NCBI GenBank assembly: GCA_018644725.1
Contig: JABGPZ010000012.1
Span: forward strand, 1 to 41,711
Direction: 5' to 3'
DNA length: 41,711 nt
Origin: Phycisphaerales bacterium
GTDB lineage: Bacteria > Planctomycetota > Phycisphaerae > SM23-33
Made by a program: the position numbers and the translations under genes. A model generated the notes under the pieces. It saw only the letters and a program-made list of their open reading frames with translations, had not been told where the DNA came from and made no database searches. Positions 39,450 to 41,711 of the stretch are shown here, in pieces (positions within the stretch are counted from its first letter, which is position 1; each line of letters opens with the position of its first letter).

Positions 39450-39474
39450 CAGGGAAGGTGCAAGAGTGCGCGAG

Positions 39475-41487
39475 TTACATCCGCACGTCGGCGCTGAATT
39501 TGTCCTTGAGGGTCGTGATGAGTTCGTCCATTTGTGGCTGAACCTGCTCGCGGGTGAGCGTCGCGGTGGGGCTGCGGAACTCGATGGTCAGCGTGAGCGA
39601 CTTTTGGCCCTTGGGGATCTGCTTGCCGCGATAGGTCGTGACATAGTCGATGCTCTGGCGCAGGGGCTGGTCGACGGCCTGGATCGCGCCGAGGATGTCG
39701 CCATAGCTCACGGCCTCATCGAGGATCAGCGACAGGTCGCGGACGATCGGCGGGAGCTTCGGCAGGGCGTGAGCGGATCGCACGAGGTTGGTTGCTTCGA
39801 CGAGCGGTGCGAACCAGAGCGTAGCCACGGCCGGGGCGGCGTCGAGGTTATAGTACTTCGTCGCGGCTTGGCTCAATCGGCCAAACGCGCCGATGGCGGC
39901 GCCGTTGAGGCGGACTTCGCCGCTGATGGTTTCGTCCAGGCCCGGCGCGGGGGCGGACACAATCTCCAGTGTCGCATCCGGGCAGAGCGCGCCGACGAGC
40001 GATTCGATTCCGCCGCGTAGATCGCGCAGGTCGCCCGTGGAGAGCATCGCGAGTTGGGTCTGTTCGGCGACGGGAACTTCGCTGCCGTTGGTGGCAGGCG
40101 GGAAGGCCGAAGCCAGTTCGAAGATGTGGACGTCGGAGTTGCCGAGCGACGCGTTTTTCTTGCAGGCGGCCGCGAGCGAGGGCAAAATCGACGGGCGCAG
40201 GGCGTTGTTGGTCCGGCGGACGTTGGGGTCCACGCGCACCGGCGCATCCACGCCGAACAGCGCCGCTTCGGCATCGTCCACGAAGGTGAACGTGATCGAT
40301 TCACAGAAGCCCGCAGCCGTCATCGCTTCGAGGGTGCGACGGCGAATGCGTTCATAGGTTCCCATCGCGTGGACGGGGTGGCTGACTTCGCCCTCGAGCG
40401 GCAGCTGGTCATAGCCGAACAGCCGCGCGATTTCTTCGATGAGGTCCACCTCGCGTTCGAGGTCGGCACGGAAGGAGGGGATTTCACAGCGGATCACGTC
40501 GCCGTCCTGGTCACATTTGATGTCCAGAGCGGTGAGAAATTCGATTTGTGTGTGGGTGGCGATGTCCACGCCGAGGAGTTTGCAAACGCGCGCGGGGCGC
40601 AGCTCGATCACGGGCGCGACCCACGGTCTTTGCCAGACATCGACGAGGCCTTCGACCATGTCCCCGCCCGCGATGTCGCAGATCATCTCGCAGGCGCGGC
40701 GGGAGGCTTCTTCCAGGGCGACGGGGTCGACGTGGCGTTCGAATCGGAAATTGGAATCGCTGAAGAGCCCGAGCTTGCGCGAGGTCTTGCGCGTGACGAG
40801 CTGGTCGAATTGCGCGGCCTCGAGGAGGATGGTTGTGGTGGACTCGGAGACTTCGGTGGCGAGCCCGCCCATGATCCCGGCGATTGCGATGGGGGCGTTG
40901 GCGTCGGCGATGACGAGCATCTCTTCGTTGAGTTCGCAGGTCGTCTCGTCGATGGAGACGAGGGTTTCGCCTTTGCGGGCGTTGCGGACGACGATGCGGC
41001 CTTCGGCGAGTTTGTCATAGTCGAAGCTGTGCAGCGGTTGGGAGTATTCCATGAGGACAAAGTTGGTGATGTCCACGACGTTGTTCACCGAGCGCAGGCC
41101 GATGGCCTCGAGGCGTTTGACGAGCCACTCGGGCGACGGGCCGACCTTGACGTTGCGGATGATGCGTGCGGTATAGCGCGGGCAGAGCGCGGGTGCATCG
41201 ACGGTGACGGAGGTCAGATCGTTGACGTCGTCGCTGCCGGCGGGGAGGGTGACGGTGGGGAGAGTGAACGGTTTTTCGGTTGCGGCGGCGAGTTCACGCG
41301 CCACGCCGAGGTGCCCCAGCCAGTCCGGCCGATTGGACGTCACTTCCAGGTCGAGGACGGTGTCGTCATGGTCGGTTTCAACGTAGCCTTCGAAGTTCAG
41401 CCCCGTCTGCGTGAGCAGTTCGGTGAGGTCCTCGGTGGGGAGGTCGATGTCGACGTATTCTTGTAGCCAGTTCAGGGATATATTCAT
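39475..41487 (-). CDS. pheT: Phenylalanyl-tRNA synthetase beta subunit, short form lacking the OB domain
   Basis: The cytoplasmic beta chain of the alpha2-beta2 synthetase, which charges tRNA-Phe. The 670-aa product starts MNISLNWLQEYVDIDLP and goes directly into LDLEVTSNRPDWLGHLGVARELA; the usual EMAP/OB tRNA-binding insertion of about 110 residues after residue 40 is absent, which accounts for the length (about 800 in most bacteria). The B3/B4 editing domain (about 110-270), the B5 domain (about 300-370), the catalytic-like core and the ferredoxin-like anticodon-binding FDX-ACB domain (580-670, ending SFADVRM-like) are present. GGAG stands upstream of ATG. It has its own promoter; pheS is not seen, so the usual pheST operon is broken or lies beyond the edge. 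Confidence 0.95.
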   Translation of the reverse strand: MNISLNWLQEYVDIDLPTEDLTELLTQTGLNFEGYVETDHDDTVLDLEVTSNRPDWLGHLGVARELAAATEKPFTLPTVTLPAGSDDVNDLTSVTVDAPALCPRYTARIIRNVKVGPSPEWLVKRLEAIGLRSVNNVVDITNFVLMEYSQPLHSFDYDKLAEGRIVVRNARKGETLVSIDETTCELNEEMLVIADANAPIAIAGIMGGLATEVSESTTTILLEAAQFDQLVTRKTSRKLGLFSDSNFRFERHVDPVALEEASRRACEMICDIAGGDMVEGLVDVWQRPWVAPVIELRPARVCKLLGVDIATHTQIEFLTALDIKCDQDGDVIRCEIPSFRADLEREVDLIEEIARLFGYDQLPLEGEVSHPVHAMGTYERIRRRTLEAMTAAGFCESITFTFVDDAEAALFGVDAPVRVDPNVRRTNNALRPSILPSLAAACKKNASLGNSDVHIFELASAFPPATNGSEVPVAEQTQLAMLSTGDLRDLRGGIESLVGALCPDATLEIVSAPAPGLDETISGEVRLNGAAIGAFGRLSQAATKYYNLDAAPAVATLWFAPLVEATNLVRSAHALPKLPPIVRDLSLILDEAVSYGDILGAIQAVDQPLRQSIDYVTTYRGKQIPKGQKSLTLTIEFRSPTATLTREQVQPQMDELITTLKDKFSADVRM

Positions 41488-41545
41488 GGATTGTGTCTCC
41501 GGTCAATCGAAAAAGGGGTGCGCCGTGGCGCGATAGGGAAGGCAT

Positions 41546-41573
41546 ATCCTATCCGCTCGGGCGCGAAAGTCAA
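41546..41573 (-). promoter_or_regulatory. Probable pheT promoter
   Basis: On the minus strand, TTGACT (41568-41573), 16-nt spacer, TAGGAT (41546-41551), about 60 nt upstream of the pheT ATG. Confidence 0.65.
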
Positions 41574-41711
41574 GCCGACGGCCTATTTTGAGGGAATTTG
41601 AGGCGATTTTCCGAAATATTTCACAGAAATTGTGCCAAAAAGCAAAAAAAAATAAAAAAGGGTTCTTTGAATAATAGCGTTTCGACTTTGAGTATTGTAT
41701 AATGCGGTCAT
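41574..41711. other. AT-rich intergenic end of window, no gene seen
   Basis: The last 138 bases are strongly AT-rich with poly-A stretches around 41641-41660 and an ATTGTATAAT element at 41694-41703 that could be a -10 on either strand. No convincing -35, hairpin or open frame is visible. Confidence 0.6.

Noticed and set aside
41694-41703. A promoter reading out of the window at the right edge
   Set aside because: Only a -10-like TATAAT is present; no acceptable -35 at 16-18 nt, and the element is nearly palindromic in an A/T tract.

Overview
The window is GC-rich chromosomal bacterial DNA (roughly 60% G+C by eye, with strong third-position GC bias that produces many long antisense shadow frames). 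Several things point towards the PVC group (Planctomycetes, Lentisphaerae, Verrucomicrobia) or a related uncultured phylum: a giant NPCBM / hydrazine-synthase-alpha-like / SUMF1 protein, a Tat-type sulfatase, a XylR-like hybrid regulator, many short lipoproteins and an ECF sigma factor whose anti-sigma partner carries a surface domain. This placement is inference from gene content; no rRNA or other decisive marker is present.

Layout. 1-8.3 kb: the 3'-truncated giant protein, rsmA, tRNA-Tyr, aspS, an AT-rich lipoprotein gene and nadK. 8.3-12.2 kb: an acetyltransferase coupled to a FetB-like permease (minus strand), then a STAS protein, a small membrane protein and a sulfatase (plus strand). 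12.2-15.6 kb: three minus-strand genes joined by ATGA overlaps: a XylR-like regulator, a PQQ-type beta-propeller and a WecA/MraY-like glycosyl-phosphate transferase. 15.8-24.3 kb: a plus-strand catabolic operon, divergent from the regulator: SDR, NupG-type transporter with a very large periplasmic coiled-coil insertion, FGGY kinase, second SDR, DeoC-family aldolase, zinc alcohol dehydrogenase and a lipoprotein with a metallothionein-like Cys-rich linker and a propeller. The likely logic is uptake, oxidation, phosphorylation and aldol cleavage of an unidentified sugar, polyol or nucleoside-derived substrate. A 46-residue CxxC/CxC lipoprotein follows.

24.7-30.7 kb is the most unusual region. 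An ECF sigma gene overlaps a membrane anti-sigma-like gene, followed by three lipoprotein genes. The extracytoplasmic part of the anti-sigma protein and all three lipoproteins carry the same discoidin-like domain in two alternating subtypes (A, B, A, B). A 209-bp block spanning the end of one lipoprotein gene and the start of the next is repeated 836 bp downstream with only two mismatches. I propose a self-contained envelope-sensing module in which regulator and targets share a binding domain.

30.7-33.4 kb: an arsEFG-like cluster (thioredoxin-like protein, membrane-anchored CxxC protein, DsbD/CcdA-like permease) and ilvC with a well-formed promoter. 33.4-35.6 kb: four small membrane proteins on the minus strand with overlapping ends, and a CAT-anticodon tRNA. 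35.8-41.7 kb: a GspF/PilC-type secretion protein, a zinc-ribbon membrane protein, a lipoprotein MsrA, a SpoIID/LytB protein and a short-form pheT. No insertion sequence, integrase, phage gene, rRNA or CRISPR array was seen.
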